From: Vreelandella maris
Lineage (GTDB): Bacteria > Pseudomonadota > Gammaproteobacteria > Pseudomonadales > Halomonadaceae
Assembly: GCF_013371085.1 (NCBI RefSeq)
Contig: NZ_JABWCV010000016.1
Span: forward strand, 1 to 64,000
Reading direction: 5' to 3'
DNA length: 64,000 nucleotides
The first letter of the stretch is position 1. The number at the start of each line of letters is the position of its first letter. Shown here piece by piece: positions 8,586 through 21,000 of this stretch. The notes beneath the pieces are model-generated. The model saw nothing but the letters and a program-made list of their open reading frames with translations, ran no database searches and had not been told where the DNA came from. Both the position numbers and the translations under genes were made by a program.

Positions 8586-9185
8586 ATGAGTGACCGCGAG
8601 ACCCGCCATAAAGCCTCCATGCAGAAGTTGAAAGCACGCGTAGATGAGAAGGTCGCCAGTGCCGACGAACAGCGCGGCCTAATCATTGTTAATACCGGTA
8701 ACGGAAAAGGCAAAACCACCGCAGCCTGGGGGACGGTCACCCGTGCCTTGGGTTATGGCTATAAAGTTGGCGTGGTGCAGTTTATTAAAGGTCTCTGGGA
8801 GTGCGGCGAACGTAAACGATTGGAGGAAGACACCAATCTTGAGGTAGCGATAATGGCCACCGGCTTTACCTGGGATACCCAGAATCGCCAAGCGGACACA
8901 GAGGCGTGCCACGCGGTATGGAAAGACGCCGAGCGTATGCTAGCGGACCCAGAGATCTATCTGGTGGTGCTTGATGAAATTACCTATATGCTCAAGTTTG
9001 GTTACTTGGACATTGAAACCGTTAAACAAGCGCTGGAGAAACGCCCGACGGAACAGACGGTGATTATTACGGGAAGAAATGCCCATCGCGAGCTAGTCGC
9101 CATGGCCGATACGGTGACTGAAATGCAGGAAGTTCGTCATGCCTTCAATAACGGCTTACAAGCGCGCCGCGGTATCGACTTTTAA
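8586..9185 (+). CDS. cobO: Cob(I)yrinic acid a,c-diamide adenosyltransferase (CobO/BtuR type)
   Basis: A 199-residue cytoplasmic enzyme that transfers the 5'-deoxyadenosyl group of ATP to cobalt in corrinoids, giving adenosylcobalamin or its precursor. The P-loop GNGKGKTT is at residues 38-45. The family segment VVQFIKGLWECGERK and the Walker B-like VVLDEITYMLKFGYL follow, then IITGRNAH. Length equals E. coli BtuR (196). An AGGAG site lies five bases before the ATG. No other corrinoid gene is nearby, and no B12 riboswitch was found in the 255 bp upstream, so it may serve cobalamin salvage. It shares a bidirectional terminator with purA. Confidence 0.94.
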   Translation: MSDRETRHKASMQKLKARVDEKVASADEQRGLIIVNTGNGKGKTTAAWGTVTRALGYGYKVGVVQFIKGLWECGERKRLEEDTNLEVAIMATGFTWDTQNRQADTEACHAVWKDAERMLADPEIYLVVLDEITYMLKFGYLDIETVKQALEKRPTEQTVIITGRNAHRELVAMADTVTEMQEVRHAFNNGLQARRGIDF

Positions 9186-9205
9186 AAATAAGCTTACACA
9201 TACAG

Positions 9206-9232
9206 AAAAGGGGCAACTCAGTTGCCCCTTTT
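9206..9232. terminator. Bidirectional terminator between cobO and purA
   Basis: AAAAGGGGCAA (9206-9216) pairs perfectly with TTGCCCCTTTT (9222-9232) around a five-base loop. The A/T ends give a T tract on each strand, so it can stop both convergent transcripts. Confidence 0.88.
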
Positions 9233-9268
9233 GCTCATCTGCTTCTCAATAGCCAACTTGAACCGTTA

Positions 9269-11760
<2,492 letters not shown>

Positions 11761-11851
11761 GTGAACAATCCTGCAAGACGATGAAGGCCCAACAAACTCA
11801 AGCAGTAACGAAGCAATATGATTGCCGACGCCAGCGTTAAATGAGGGCCAC

Positions 11852-11875
11852 AAAAAAACCGGGCGACGCCCGGTT
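11852..11875 (-). terminator. Terminator after hflC
   Basis: On the minus strand AACCGGGCG and CGCCCGGTT form a stem, followed by a run of seven T residues (complement of A 11852-11858). It separates the hfl genes from hisZ-purA, which may therefore have its own promoter between about 11760 and 11850. Confidence 0.85.
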
Positions 11876-11959
11876 GATAAATTCTATCACGTTTATTGGC
11901 CGGATAAACCCCGCCAGGCCCTAGGAATGACGTGACGAGGTGCACCGGCCAAAAGCGAC

Positions 11960-12856
11960 TTACTCGCTGTCGCTTTCGCGACCTTCCGGCTCTGGGTTAC
12001 GCAAATAGCGGAAGAAATCGCTATTCGGCTCCAGCACCATTAGATTGCCATCATCAGCAAAGCTTTCGCGATAAGCTTCTAGACTACGCCAGAAGGAGAA
12101 GAACTCCTCGTTCTGACCATACGCTTCAGAGAAGATCGCAGCAGCCTGGGCATCACCTTCACCACGCAGTGTTTCTGAGCGCTCATTGGCTTGAGCAAGC
12201 AACACCTGACGGCGACGATCTGCGTTGGCCCGAATACGCTCAGCCTCTTCCTGACCTTGAGCACGCCATTCGCGAGCTTCACGCTCACGCTCGGAGCGCA
12301 TACGCTCAAACACCGCTGCCGAGACGTCTTCGGGCAAGTCGATTCGCTTAATACGAATATCGCGGATAGCTACACCTAGCTCTTCACGCATTAGCTCATC
12401 GAGCTCTGCGGTAGGGCCGGTCATCAGGTCATCACGTCGTTCAGCGATGATTTCCTGAAGATTCAAACGGCCAAACTCGTTACGCAGGCTTTCATCCACA
12501 CGCGGCTGAATCAGTCGAATAGCCATTAGCTCATCGCCTGCCGTCGCTTCGTAGTAGCGTGTTGGATTAACCACCTGCCACTTAACGTAGGAATCGACGA
12601 TAACTGCCTTCTGCTCAAGCGTCAGATAGCGACTAGTGTCTGTATCCAGCGTCAGCAAACGCGTATCAAACTTACGAATCGTTTGCGCGATCGGCACTTT
12701 TGCGTGCAAACCAGGCTGAATATTCTCTTCGATGACTTCACCAAAACGCAACTTAACGGCACGTTCAGTTTCGTCTACCACGTACAGAGTGTTGCTCGCC
12801 AGCCACGCAACGGCAGCCAGACCACCAACAATCAGCAGGGATCGATTATTAATCAT
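11960..12856 (-). CDS. hflC: HflC, membrane protease FtsH modulator
   Basis: A 298-residue SPFH/prohibitin-family protein that forms a large inner-membrane cage with HflK around FtsH and modulates its proteolysis. Residues 1-24 hold one transmembrane segment (LLIVGGLAAVAWLASNTLYV) followed by the periplasmic SPFH domain beginning VDETERAVKLRFGEV. A helical, Arg/Glu-rich stretch follows (ERIRANADRRRQVLLAQANE), which builds the oligomer wall. The ATG abuts the hflK stop with no gap (TAAATG), so the two are translated together. Length is slightly below E. coli HflC (334). Confidence 0.95.
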   Translation of the reverse strand: MINNRSLLIVGGLAAVAWLASNTLYVVDETERAVKLRFGEVIEENIQPGLHAKVPIAQTIRKFDTRLLTLDTDTSRYLTLEQKAVIVDSYVKWQVVNPTRYYEATAGDELMAIRLIQPRVDESLRNEFGRLNLQEIIAERRDDLMTGPTAELDELMREELGVAIRDIRIKRIDLPEDVSAAVFERMRSEREREAREWRAQGQEEAERIRANADRRRQVLLAQANERSETLRGEGDAQAAAIFSEAYGQNEEFFSFWRSLEAYRESFADDGNLMVLEPNSDFFRYLRNPEPEGRESDSE

Positions 12857-14134
12857 TTACCGGCCCTCCCTGCGGATGGAGTTACTACTATTGGTATTCG
12901 TTGATGAGCTACTCTGGGTACTGCGTAGCCGCTCAAGCACATCGGCGTCCAACTGCTCATTACTGCTATTCTCGCTATTGCCAGACGATGAATCGTTGCG
13001 ATTGCCACCAGTACCGCCGCGCATTTGATCCAGCGGGAGATACATTAATGGGGCGTTTTCGCTCACATCCAGCAGCACTTTCGGCGAATTACTGAACACT
13101 TCTTCCATTGTGTCTAGATACATACGCTCGCGCATGATATCCGGCGCATTACCGTACTCCGAGAGTAGCGAGTTAAAGCGGTTGGCTTGACCCTGCGCTT
13201 CAGCTACCACCGACTCACGATACCCTTGGCCCTGCTCAACTATACGCTGCGCCTGGCCCTGAGCTGCAGGAATGATCGCATTAGCGTACGCCATCCCTTC
13301 GTTGATCGTACGCTGACGATCTTCACGGGCACGGATAACGTCATCAAAGGCATCAATTACCGGTGCAGGAGCAGACGTCGACTCAATGTTGATGGTTTGT
13401 AAACGAATACCAGCACCATAGTTATCGAGATAGGACTGCAGACGGCTAGAGACAGAGCTGCCCAGAATCTCACGACCCGAGGTCAGAATATCGATCATAT
13501 CAGTACCGCCAACCACGTGACGCAGTGCCGAATCCAACGCATTCTCAATAGAGATAGCGGGATCACGTACGTTTAAAACGAAATCACGAGGATTAGCGAC
13601 TTGGTACTGTGCTGAAATTTCCACTTCAACGATGTTTTCATCGCGGGTCAGCATGGACTGCGTTTGAGTCAATGACCGCACGCGCGTCACATTCACCATC
13701 CGCACATCATCAATCAAAGGCGGATTCCACTGCAGGCCAGGTTCTACAATGCCCTGGAATTCGCCAAAACGAAGCACAACACCACGCTCGGATTGGTCGA
13801 CTAAGTAAAAGCCCATCGCGGCCCAAATCGCCAGCGCAACAATAATCAGTAAGCCAGGCAAAGCGAAAGGGTTACGGCTTTTACCGCCACCGCCACCACC
13901 ATCGCTTTTTTTGCTGCCCCCTTTTTTACCGCCACCCAGCATACTGTTGAGCTTATCCTGAAATTTTTTCAGCGCTTCATCCAGATCAGGAGGACCTTGG
14001 TTACCGCCTCCTTTATTGCCGTTGTTGCCACCATTATTACTACCACGGTTTCCATCGTTATCATTTCCACCGCGTCGGCCGCCACTACTCCAAGGGTCGT
14101 GCTGGTTGCCACCACCAGGCTCATTCCAGGCCAT
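12857..14134 (-). CDS. hflK: HflK, membrane protease FtsH modulator
   Basis: A 425-residue partner of HflC. The N-terminal 85 residues are a cytosolic tail very rich in Gly and Asn (for example GGNDNDGNRGSNNGGNNG), then one transmembrane helix near residues 88-108 (PGLLIIVALAIWAAMGFYLV), then the SPFH domain starting DQSERGVVLRFGEF. The C-terminus is Ser/Asn-rich. Glycine-rich N-tails are normal in HflK, so this is not a sign of degradation. The 147 bp between it and hflX contain no other gene and may hold a promoter. Confidence 0.95.
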   Translation of the reverse strand: MAWNEPGGGNQHDPWSSGGRRGGNDNDGNRGSNNGGNNGNKGGGNQGPPDLDEALKKFQDKLNSMLGGGKKGGSKKSDGGGGGGKSRNPFALPGLLIIVALAIWAAMGFYLVDQSERGVVLRFGEFQGIVEPGLQWNPPLIDDVRMVNVTRVRSLTQTQSMLTRDENIVEVEISAQYQVANPRDFVLNVRDPAISIENALDSALRHVVGGTDMIDILTSGREILGSSVSSRLQSYLDNYGAGIRLQTINIESTSAPAPVIDAFDDVIRAREDRQRTINEGMAYANAIIPAAQGQAQRIVEQGQGYRESVVAEAQGQANRFNSLLSEYGNAPDIMRERMYLDTMEEVFSNSPKVLLDVSENAPLMYLPLDQMRGGTGGNRNDSSSGNSENSSNEQLDADVLERLRSTQSSSSTNTNSSNSIRREGR

Positions 14135-14281
14135 ACTTCGTCTCCACTAAGGTATTCGCTAACGCAAATGCCAGCGTTTTAAACGATAGCATTGCGTTTT
14201 GATATTATTGCTCTATAAACCTTGTACCATTTTTATACAAAGCAGAATACAAGCAGTGCTTTAAGATTCGTAATGAGTAGC

Positions 14282-15592
14282 CTACCACTCATCGGATTCT
14301 TGTAACGCTACCGGTAAATAAGTATTGGCACGCTCGCCTAACTGAGCCATCAACTGATTAAAATCGCGCCGCGGCAAACGCACATCTAGCACCGAATGCC
14401 CCTGCTCATCAAAAGCTTCCTCACGAACTGCATTTAGTTCGTGAAGACCAGCACGCAGCTTACCTTGCTCAGGGTTAAGTGTCAGCGAGAAGCCAATCAC
14501 ATCGTTTGCTAAGCGTTCGGTCAGTGCTTCATGAAGTAATTCAAGCCCCTGGCCCTGCTGCGCTGAGAGCCAAACCACCTCTGGCACACCATGACCATCA
14601 CGTTCAATACGCGGCGCGCTGTCGAGCTTATCGATTTTATTCATGACTTTGAGCACTGGCACATCATCTGCACCAATCTCTTTTAGCACTAGCTCCACCT
14701 GCTCCACATTTAACTCGCGGTCAGGGTCTGCTGCATCAATCACGTGTACCAGCAACGACGCTTCTGAAGCTTCTTGAAGCGTCGCTTGAAACGCCTCGAC
14801 CAGCTTGTGCGGTAAATGACGGATAAACCCGACGGTGTCAGCCATTACCACAGGTCCGACGTCTTCAATTTCAAGCCGACGCAACGTTGGGTCTAGTGTG
14901 GCAAACAGCTGATCAGCGGCGTAAACATCAGAGTTAGTTAACGCGTTGAACAACGTCGATTTACCCGCGTTGGTATAGCCCACCAGCGATACACTGTGGA
15001 TTTCAGCACGAGCACGGGCGCGACGATTCTGATCGCGCTGGCTACGCACTTTATCAAGCCGCTTGTGAATCGATTTAATCCGTCCACGCAGCAGGCGTCG
15101 GTCAGTTTCAAGCTGAGTTTCACCTGGGCCGCGCAGGCCAATCCCGCCTTTTTGGCGCTCAAGGTGTGTCCACCCGCGTACTAGGCGAGTCGACATATAT
15201 TCAAGCTGTGCAAGCTCTACTTGCAGCTTACCTTCATGCGTTCTTGCCCGCTGCGCAAAAATATCGAGAATAAGACCGGTACGGTCAAGCACTCGGCACT
15301 TGAGCTCTTGCTCAACATTGCGCTCTTGAGAGGGACTTAAGCTGTGATTGAAGATCACCAATTCTGCCGCGTGAGCCGCGAGCATTGCCCGCAACTCTTC
15401 CAGCTTTCCTGACCCAATAAATGTGCGTGAGTCAGGCCGGTGGCGGCTGGCAGTGAGTAGAGTCGCAGGCTCTGCACCCGCAGAGCGTACGAGCTCTAGA
15501 AACTCACCCGGGTCTTCACGTTTTTGCTCATCATAGAAATCGACATGAACAAGAACTGCCGTTTCACCGGCGTCTGGGCGTTCGAAAAACAA
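14282..15592 (-). CDS. hflX: Ribosome-associated GTPase HflX
   Basis: A 436-residue GTPase that binds the 50S subunit, splits stalled or heat-damaged ribosomes and is conserved next to hfq. The N-terminal HflX domain contains the GPGETQLETDRR segment. The G domain shows G1 GYTNAGKS, G3 DTVG and G4 NKID. The frame begins with a TTG at 15590-15592 preceded by GAGG at a good distance, giving MFFERPDAGETAVLVHVDFY, the usual start of the family. It is 37 bp downstream of hfq. Confidence 0.96.
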   Translation of the reverse strand: MFFERPDAGETAVLVHVDFYDEQKREDPGEFLELVRSAGAEPATLLTASRHRPDSRTFIGSGKLEELRAMLAAHAAELVIFNHSLSPSQERNVEQELKCRVLDRTGLILDIFAQRARTHEGKLQVELAQLEYMSTRLVRGWTHLERQKGGIGLRGPGETQLETDRRLLRGRIKSIHKRLDKVRSQRDQNRRARARAEIHSVSLVGYTNAGKSTLFNALTNSDVYAADQLFATLDPTLRRLEIEDVGPVVMADTVGFIRHLPHKLVEAFQATLQEASEASLLVHVIDAADPDRELNVEQVELVLKEIGADDVPVLKVMNKIDKLDSAPRIERDGHGVPEVVWLSAQQGQGLELLHEALTERLANDVIGFSLTLNPEQGKLRAGLHELNAVREEAFDEQGHSVLDVRLPRRDFNQLMAQLGERANTYLPVALQESDEW

Positions 15593-15629
15593 TCAATACC
15601 TCGTGGAATCTCTTGCTTATCCAGCGGTG

Positions 15630-15878
15630 TTAAATCTCGGCGTCTTGCTCTGCCGGGTCTTGCGCAGGCAAGCGTACGTTACGAGACGGAACAACCGTAG
15701 AAATAGCGTGTTTATAAACCATCTGACTGACGGTGTTGCGCAACAAGATAACAAACTGGTCAAACGATTCGATCTGGCCCTGAAGCTTAATGCCATTGAC
15801 CAAAAAGATGGAGACCGGAATGCGCTCTTTGCGCAGAATGTTCAAGTACGGGTCTTGAAGGGACTGCCCTTTGGACAT
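15630..15878 (-). CDS. hfq: RNA chaperone Hfq
   Basis: An 82-residue hexameric Sm-like protein that pairs small RNAs with mRNAs. It opens [20 protein letters not shown], and Sm1 ([20 protein letters not shown]) and Sm2 ([12 protein letters not shown]) are intact, with the proximal-face residues Gln8, Lys56 and His57 in the usual places. The C-terminal tail is shorter than in E. coli (102 residues) and acidic (AEQDAEI), as in other oceanic gammaproteobacteria. GGGAGAG precedes the ATG. Confidence 0.97.
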   Translation of the reverse strand: MSKGQSLQDPYLNILRKERIPVSIFLVNGIKLQGQIESFDQFVILLRNTVSQMVYKHAISTVVPSRNVRLPAQDPAEQDAEI

Positions 15879-16044
15879 GTTGCTCTCCCTAAAACTGTCG
15901 TTGGGGGTTAATTATCAAATGGCGTGCCCTACTAGTGCTACGCCGCAATCTTTTTGCCCGAAAGGCCTAATGTTGTCGAAAAAGCCAAGTGGCCATTCGA
16001 AAACATACGCTTACTAAATCACTATCTTGAAGAACTATCTTACG

Positions 16045-16983
16045 CTAAGCACCGCTTTCACGCACGAGTTTCAATACCTTATCAAGCGCGTCAGGGCGCT
16101 GCGAATCTACCCATTCAAGCGATGGCCAGCTTCTTAACCACGTTAGCTGACGCTTTGCGAGTTGGCGAGTCGCGATTATGCCCCGCTCAACAAGCGTGGC
16201 GTAATCATATTCACCTTCCAGGTACTCCCACACTTGACGATAACCAACACTCTTCATCGCCGGTAGGCCTAAATGCAAGTCATTACGCTTTTTGAGGGCA
16301 GTAACTTCATTTATCAAGCCCTCATCCATCATTAGTTCAAAGCGCTTAGCGATACGTTGATGCAAAAGGGCACGATCACTAGGCGCCAACGCTATCGACA
16401 ACACGCGCCATGGAAAGGTTTCAGGCTGTTGCTCCGCCCATAACTCACTCATTGGCCGCCCGCTGGCATAATACACTTCTAGCGCACGTATTAAGCGTTG
16501 AGGATCATTGGGATGGATACGTTGAGCGGAAACCGCATCCACTTCAGCCAATCGTTTATGCAGAGACTCCAGCCCCTCATATTGCCATTGCGTTTCAAGC
16601 TGTTGGCGAATGACCGGGTCAGCCGAAGGTAAATTGGCCACACCTTCTATCAGCCGCTTGTAATAAAGCATGGTACCGCCGACCAACAGAGGAACCCGGC
16701 CTGCCGCGCTGATTTGTCGCATCAGTTTTATCGCATCTTCACGGAAGTCAGCCGCTGAATAAGGCTCAGCAGGGTCGCGGATATCAATCAAGTGATGGGG
16801 TGCACGGGCAAGTTCAGCGGTACTAGGTTTGGCGCTGCCAATATCCATACCGCGATACACCATCGCTGAATCAACGCTGATCAGCTCATGCCCTAAGCGC
16901 TCATGCAACGCCATCGCGGTATCGGTTTTCCCGGCCGCTGTCGGGCCCATCAAAAAAATTGCCCAAGGGCGCGTATCAGCCAT
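16045..16983 (-). CDS. miaA: tRNA dimethylallyltransferase
   Basis: Transfers a dimethylallyl group to N6 of A37 in tRNAs reading UNN codons. The P-loop GPTAAGKT, then [17 protein letters not shown], and HHLIDI are diagnostic. From the ATG at 16981-16983 ([10 protein letters not shown]) it is 312 residues. The same frame is open six codons further to a TTG at 17001, and GGAG at about 16996-16999 fits neither perfectly, so the start is uncertain by six codons. It follows mutL by 34-52 bp and precedes hfq, the standard arrangement. Confidence 0.95.
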   Translation of the reverse strand: MADTRPWAIFLMGPTAAGKTDTAMALHERLGHELISVDSAMVYRGMDIGSAKPSTAELARAPHHLIDIRDPAEPYSAADFREDAIKLMRQISAAGRVPLLVGGTMLYYKRLIEGVANLPSADPVIRQQLETQWQYEGLESLHKRLAEVDAVSAQRIHPNDPQRLIRALEVYYASGRPMSELWAEQQPETFPWRVLSIALAPSDRALLHQRIAKRFELMMDEGLINEVTALKKRNDLHLGLPAMKSVGYRQVWEYLEGEYDYATLVERGIIATRQLAKRQLTWLRSWPSLEWVDSQRPDALDKVLKLVRESGA

Positions 16984-17034
16984 GCGCGGGTAGTGCTCCA
17001 ATATTTAACAGAAATTAAATTTTCGATCGTGCTG

Positions 17035-18981
17035 CTATTGGCCTCTTAAGAACAGCCGATCAAGCGCTTTTAGTCCCATCTGCGTCCAGGTGGGTCGGCC
17101 GTGATTGCACTGATCACTGCGCTCCGTGCGCTCCATGTCGCGCAGCAGCGCATTCATTTCATCAATGGTGAGCCGCCGATTGGCGCGCACGCTACCGTGG
17201 CAAGCCATGGTGGAGAGCAATTCATGAAGCCGCGCCTCGACTTGATGGGTCCGCCCGTAACGCGCCAGCTCCTCCAACATCTGGCGTACCAGGGCTTCTG
17301 GATCCGCCTGGGAGAGCAACGCTGGCAACTGGCGCACCAGCAGCGTTTCCGGTCCGGCAACATCCAGCTCAATGCCCAACTTGGCGATAGCCTCTTGCTC
17401 GCTCTCAGCCGTCGCCACTTCTGCCCGACTAGCGGCGATAGAAACCGGCACTAGCAGCGGCTGGGCATCTACTCCTTTAGCAGCCGCTAGCTGTGTTTTC
17501 ATACGCTCATAGACAATTCGTTCATGGGCGGCATGCATATCCACCACCACCAAACCCTGAGCGTTCTGGGCCAGAATATAAATACCGTGCAGTTGCCCCA
17601 GCGCAAACCCAAGCGGCGGTGCCACCGTGGGGTCGTTATCAGGCATCGCCAGAGGCGCTTCACGCACTTCGTTTTCGCCTTCACTCGCCACGTCAACCTG
17701 CGGCGTTAACAGCGTCTCTTCATGGTTGGGGTGAAGCGCCTGATAGCCTTGCATAAAGCGGCGCACACGCTCAGCACCAGGGTGGCGATCCGAAGAGTGA
17801 GTCAGCGCAATGCCCTGCTGCTGCCAGCGAGGTTGCTCGGCGTTTTCACCTGCCCCCGCACCTACCTGGGGCGGCTGCCCACGCTCTTGCTGCTGAGAAG
17901 CAACGACACCATTCGCCTCTTCGTCGCTATTTTCGTCACCGCTTTCTGCAGGCTTAGAGGACGCCAAGCAGTGATGCAGGCTGGAGTACAGAAAATCGTG
18001 CACCATACGGCCATCACGAAAACGGACTTCATGCTTGGTAGGGTGAACATTGACGTCCACTACATCCGGATCAAGCTCCAGGTAGAGCACAAACACCGGA
18101 TGCCGACCGTTAAACAGCACATCGCGATACGCCTGACGCACCGCATGGGCCACCAAACGGTCACGCACCACACGGCCATTAACGAAAAAGTATTGCTGAT
18201 CAGCCTGAGAGCGGGAGTGAGTCGGCAGCCCCACCCAACCACTTAGTCGCAAACCACCCGCTTCGCGTTCGATATAGCGGGCGTGCTCGATAAAGTTTTT
18301 ACCTAGCAGCGAGGCAATTCGCCGCTCGCGAGCTGCCGCCGAGTGCCCAGGAGGAAGTTGATGAATCACTTTCTGGTTGTGGCGCAATACCCAGGCGATG
18401 TCGTAGCGCGATAGTGCCTGACGGCGAAAGGCCTCTTCAACATGCGCAAATTCGGTCTTTTCGGTACGCAGAAACTTGCGCCGTGCGGGAGTGTTAAAAA
18501 ACAGATCGCGCACGCCAACGCTAGTCCCGCGGGGGTGCGGCGCAGGCGTCACTCGTGCCTCCATTCCTCGCCCTTCCGCGACCACCCGCCAGCCATGACG
18601 AGGATCTTCCTCAGCGTTGGAGATCAGCTCAAGCCGGGAAACAGAGCTAATTGAGGCCAGCGCCTCCCCCCTAAAACCTAACGAGCTAACGCCTTCCAGG
18701 TCTTCGAGGCTACCAATCTTACTGGTGGCATGACGTGCCAAAGCGAGCGGTAAATCCTCTTCGCCAATACCAATGCCATCATCACGCACCTTAATAAGCC
18801 GCGTTCCGCCCTGCTCAATTTCTACTTCAATGCGCTGGCTACCCGCATCAATGGCGTTTTCAATCAGCTCTTTTGTCACCGACGAGGGGCGCTCAACCAC
18901 CTCGCCAGCGGCAATCTGGTTGGCCAACCGTGGGTCGAGCACATGAATTCGCGGCGCAGTTGCGGTCATCTCAGTCAACAC
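17035..18981 (-). CDS. mutL: DNA mismatch repair protein MutL (endonuclease type)
   Basis: A 648-residue mismatch-repair coordinator linking MutS recognition to strand removal. The N-terminal GHKL ATPase shows [16 protein letters not shown] and [11 protein letters not shown] disordered, Gln/Glu-rich linker runs about residues 345-450. The C-terminal domain has [12 protein letters not shown] (481-492), matching the endonuclease motif DQHA-x2-E-x4-E apart from Met for Gln, plus ACHGSVRA (593-600) and CNHGRP (625-630). This suggests a nicking MutL, as in bacteria without MutH, unlike E. coli. The frame starts at a GTG with GAGG just upstream; an ATG four codons in (18969) is an alternative. Confidence 0.96.
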   Translation of the reverse strand: MLTEMTATAPRIHVLDPRLANQIAAGEVVERPSSVTKELIENAIDAGSQRIEVEIEQGGTRLIKVRDDGIGIGEEDLPLALARHATSKIGSLEDLEGVSSLGFRGEALASISSVSRLELISNAEEDPRHGWRVVAEGRGMEARVTPAPHPRGTSVGVRDLFFNTPARRKFLRTEKTEFAHVEEAFRRQALSRYDIAWVLRHNQKVIHQLPPGHSAAARERRIASLLGKNFIEHARYIEREAGGLRLSGWVGLPTHSRSQADQQYFFVNGRVVRDRLVAHAVRQAYRDVLFNGRHPVFVLYLELDPDVVDVNVHPTKHEVRFRDGRMVHDFLYSSLHHCLASSKPAESGDENSDEEANGVVASQQQERGQPPQVGAGAGENAEQPRWQQQGIALTHSSDRHPGAERVRRFMQGYQALHPNHEETLLTPQVDVASEGENEVREAPLAMPDNDPTVAPPLGFALGQLHGIYILAQNAQGLVVVDMHAAHERIVYERMKTQLAAAKGVDAQPLLVPVSIAASRAEVATAESEQEAIAKLGIELDVAGPETLLVRQLPALLSQADPEALVRQMLEELARYGRTHQVEARLHELLSTMACHGSVRANRRLTIDEMNALLRDMERTERSDQCNHGRPTWTQMGLKALDRLFLRGQ

Positions 18982-19001
18982 GACACCTCAAGAACGATTT
19001 C

Positions 19002-20465
19002 TCATGAACGGGGAATTTGTAACACTTGGCCAACCCGTATCACATCACCATTAATATCATTGGCCTGCTTCAATTGATTCACCGGTACACCGTGACGTAC
19101 AGCAATCGCCGACAGGGTATCGCCCGACTGGATACGGTATTCATTACCCGCAGGACTACGTTGATTATCGCGCTGCCAGGCAAGCAAACTGGCAGGCGGT
19201 GGGTAACGCTGGAAGTGATCGCGCAAGCCACTGAAAATAGCCTGGGCGAGCCCTCCCTGATGAACCGGATCGCGCAGGCGACGCTCTTCGTCAGGGTTGG
19301 ATATAAAGCCCACCTCAATCAATAGCGAAGGAATATCAGGAGACTTCAGCACCATAAACCCGGCCTGTTCAACTCGTGATTTATGCAACCGATTCACCCG
19401 TCCTAATTGTTCCAGCACTTGCCCGCCGATAGAGAGCGAATCATTCAACGTCGCGGTCATGGTGAGATCTAAAAGTACGCCACGCAGCACCTGGTCTTTG
19501 TCTCGCAGCGACAAGCTACCATCGACGCCGCCGATCAGGTCAGAACGGTTTTCACTATCCGCCAGCCACTGGGCTGTTTCCGAGGTAGCACCACGTTGAG
19601 AGAGCGCATAAACCGAGCTGCCTTGAGGGCGAGGACTGGTAAAGGCGTCGGCGTGTACCGAGACAAAAAAGTCGGCTTTTTGCTCACGAGCCAAGGCGGT
19701 ACGTTGACGAAGCCCCAGATAATAGTCGCCATCACGAACCAGCACGGCTTTAAAACCTTCGGTGCCGTTCACCTCCGAGGCTAAACGGCGGGCGATTTCC
19801 AGCACTACATCTTTTTCACGCGTGCCTGAAGGGCCAATGGCGCCTGGGTCTTCCCCGCCGTGCCCAGCATCAACCGCAATAATAATATCTCTACGCGGAT
19901 GCGGCTTGGCTTCCTGCACGGCCGTCGGCGCTTCATTACGGGGTGGCTCTACACTGCCGGGCAGTTGAGCTTGAGTCGAGGCACGCTGCGCCTGAATCTC
20001 CTGCTCACGAATCATCGCCTCGATAGGGTCAATGGGATTCTCAACGGCACTTTCACCCGGATACTCGAGATCAACCACCAGCCGATGCCCATACTGATCA
20101 TTAGGCGTCAGGGTAAAATGGCGCGGCTCTATAGCTCGATTAAGCTCAAGCACTACGCGTAAACCGCCGCCCTCCCGCTTACCTGTTCGCACTGAGGTAA
20201 TGGCACTGTCATGCAGCGGCAACGTGCTAGGGTCGGTATCCATTTGCGTATCGTCTAAATCGATCACTAAACGCGCGGGATTTTGTAACGAAAACACATT
20301 GGCACTGGTGGCCGCAGACAGATCAAACACCAGACGCGCGTGATCAGGCGCCGCCCATAAGCGCATGCTTTCGACGCTGGACGCTTGAACGTTGATCGCC
20401 GTGAGAGCAAAGAAACTAACGGCCAATAGACGATACACACGAGCTGCAGCGGCCTTCATTTCCAT
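19002..20465 (-). CDS. amiB: N-acetylmuramoyl-L-alanine amidase with AMIN and LysM domains
   Basis: A 487-residue periplasmic zinc amidase that cleaves the amide bond between MurNAc and the stem peptide at division. A signal peptide (to about residue 30, NVQASS) is followed by an AMIN domain (about 32-130), a Pro/Gln linker, the Amidase_3 domain (about 195-420) with zinc ligands in DAGHGGEDPGA, SVHADAF and the terminal EVGFISNPDEE, and a single LysM motif at the end (YRIQSGDTLSAIAVRHGVPV). This layout matches AmiB. Two ATGs lie two codons apart; the second (20459) overlaps the tsaE stop as ATGA. Symbol chosen from gene order. Confidence 0.93.
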   Translation of the reverse strand: MEMKAAAARVYRLLAVSFFALTAINVQASSVESMRLWAAPDHARLVFDLSAATSANVFSLQNPARLVIDLDDTQMDTDPSTLPLHDSAITSVRTGKREGGGLRVVLELNRAIEPRHFTLTPNDQYGHRLVVDLEYPGESAVENPIDPIEAMIREQEIQAQRASTQAQLPGSVEPPRNEAPTAVQEAKPHPRRDIIIAVDAGHGGEDPGAIGPSGTREKDVVLEIARRLASEVNGTEGFKAVLVRDGDYYLGLRQRTALAREQKADFFVSVHADAFTSPRPQGSSVYALSQRGATSETAQWLADSENRSDLIGGVDGSLSLRDKDQVLRGVLLDLTMTATLNDSLSIGGQVLEQLGRVNRLHKSRVEQAGFMVLKSPDIPSLLIEVGFISNPDEERRLRDPVHQGGLAQAIFSGLRDHFQRYPPPASLLAWQRDNQRSPAGNEYRIQSGDTLSAIAVRHGVPVNQLKQANDINGDVIRVGQVLQIPRS

Positions 20466-20989
20466 TGAATCACACCATTCTCCAACTGATCGTCGCTTAA
20501 CTTACTTGTTGCACTGGCCTGGCTTACTTCATGGGCTTGGCGCTCTAGCAATGACAGGATACGCGCGCCCAAATCACTGCAAGCCGTTAAAGTGATCAAA
20601 CGGCCTTGTTCAGCCACTGCCAAAGCAAGGCGCAGGTCAGGTGTGGGTAACCACCCTTCTCCCCGGCTCGGCCACTCAATAATACACACTGCCTCGTCGG
20701 CCAATACATCGCGACCACCGATAAACTCAAGCTCCTCAGGGTCGGATAAGCGATACAGATCTAAATGATACACTCGCTGAGAGCCCAGCTCGTAGGGCTC
20801 TATCAGCGTATAGGTGGGGCTTTTCACCGCCCCTTGATGGCCGTACGCCCGTAGAATACCCCGTGTTAACGTGGTTTTACCGGCGCCTAACTCACCTTCC
20901 AGGTAGATCAACCCACGACCTTGTAATACCTGCCCTAGCGCTTCGCCAAACGCGACCTGAGCCTCTTCGTTGTCTAATTGCACCTGCAT
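20456..20989 (-). CDS. tsaE: tRNA threonylcarbamoyladenosine biosynthesis ATPase TsaE
   Basis: ATPase subunit of the TsaBDE complex that makes the universal t6A37 modification of tRNAs reading ANN codons. The P-loop GELGAGKTTLTRGI is clear, followed by SPTYTLIEPYE and HLDLYRLSDPEELEFIG. The ATG at 20989 (MQVQLDNEEAQ) has AAGG about 8 bases upstream and gives 177 residues. A GTG at 21004 that overlaps the nnrED stop (GTGA) would add five residues. The C-terminus is about 25 residues longer than E. coli TsaE (153). Coupled to its neighbours by overlaps on both sides. Confidence 0.95.
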   Translation of the reverse strand: MQVQLDNEEAQVAFGEALGQVLQGRGLIYLEGELGAGKTTLTRGILRAYGHQGAVKSPTYTLIEPYELGSQRVYHLDLYRLSDPEELEFIGGRDVLADEAVCIIEWPSRGEGWLPTPDLRLALAVAEQGRLITLTACSDLGARILSLLERQAHEVSQASATSKLSDDQLENGVIQWK

Positions 20990-21000
20990 GTGGGCTGCCT

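Noticed and set aside
12857..14134. Glycine/asparagine-rich region as a sign of a degenerate gene
   Set aside because: Such a tail is usual at the N-terminus of HflK.
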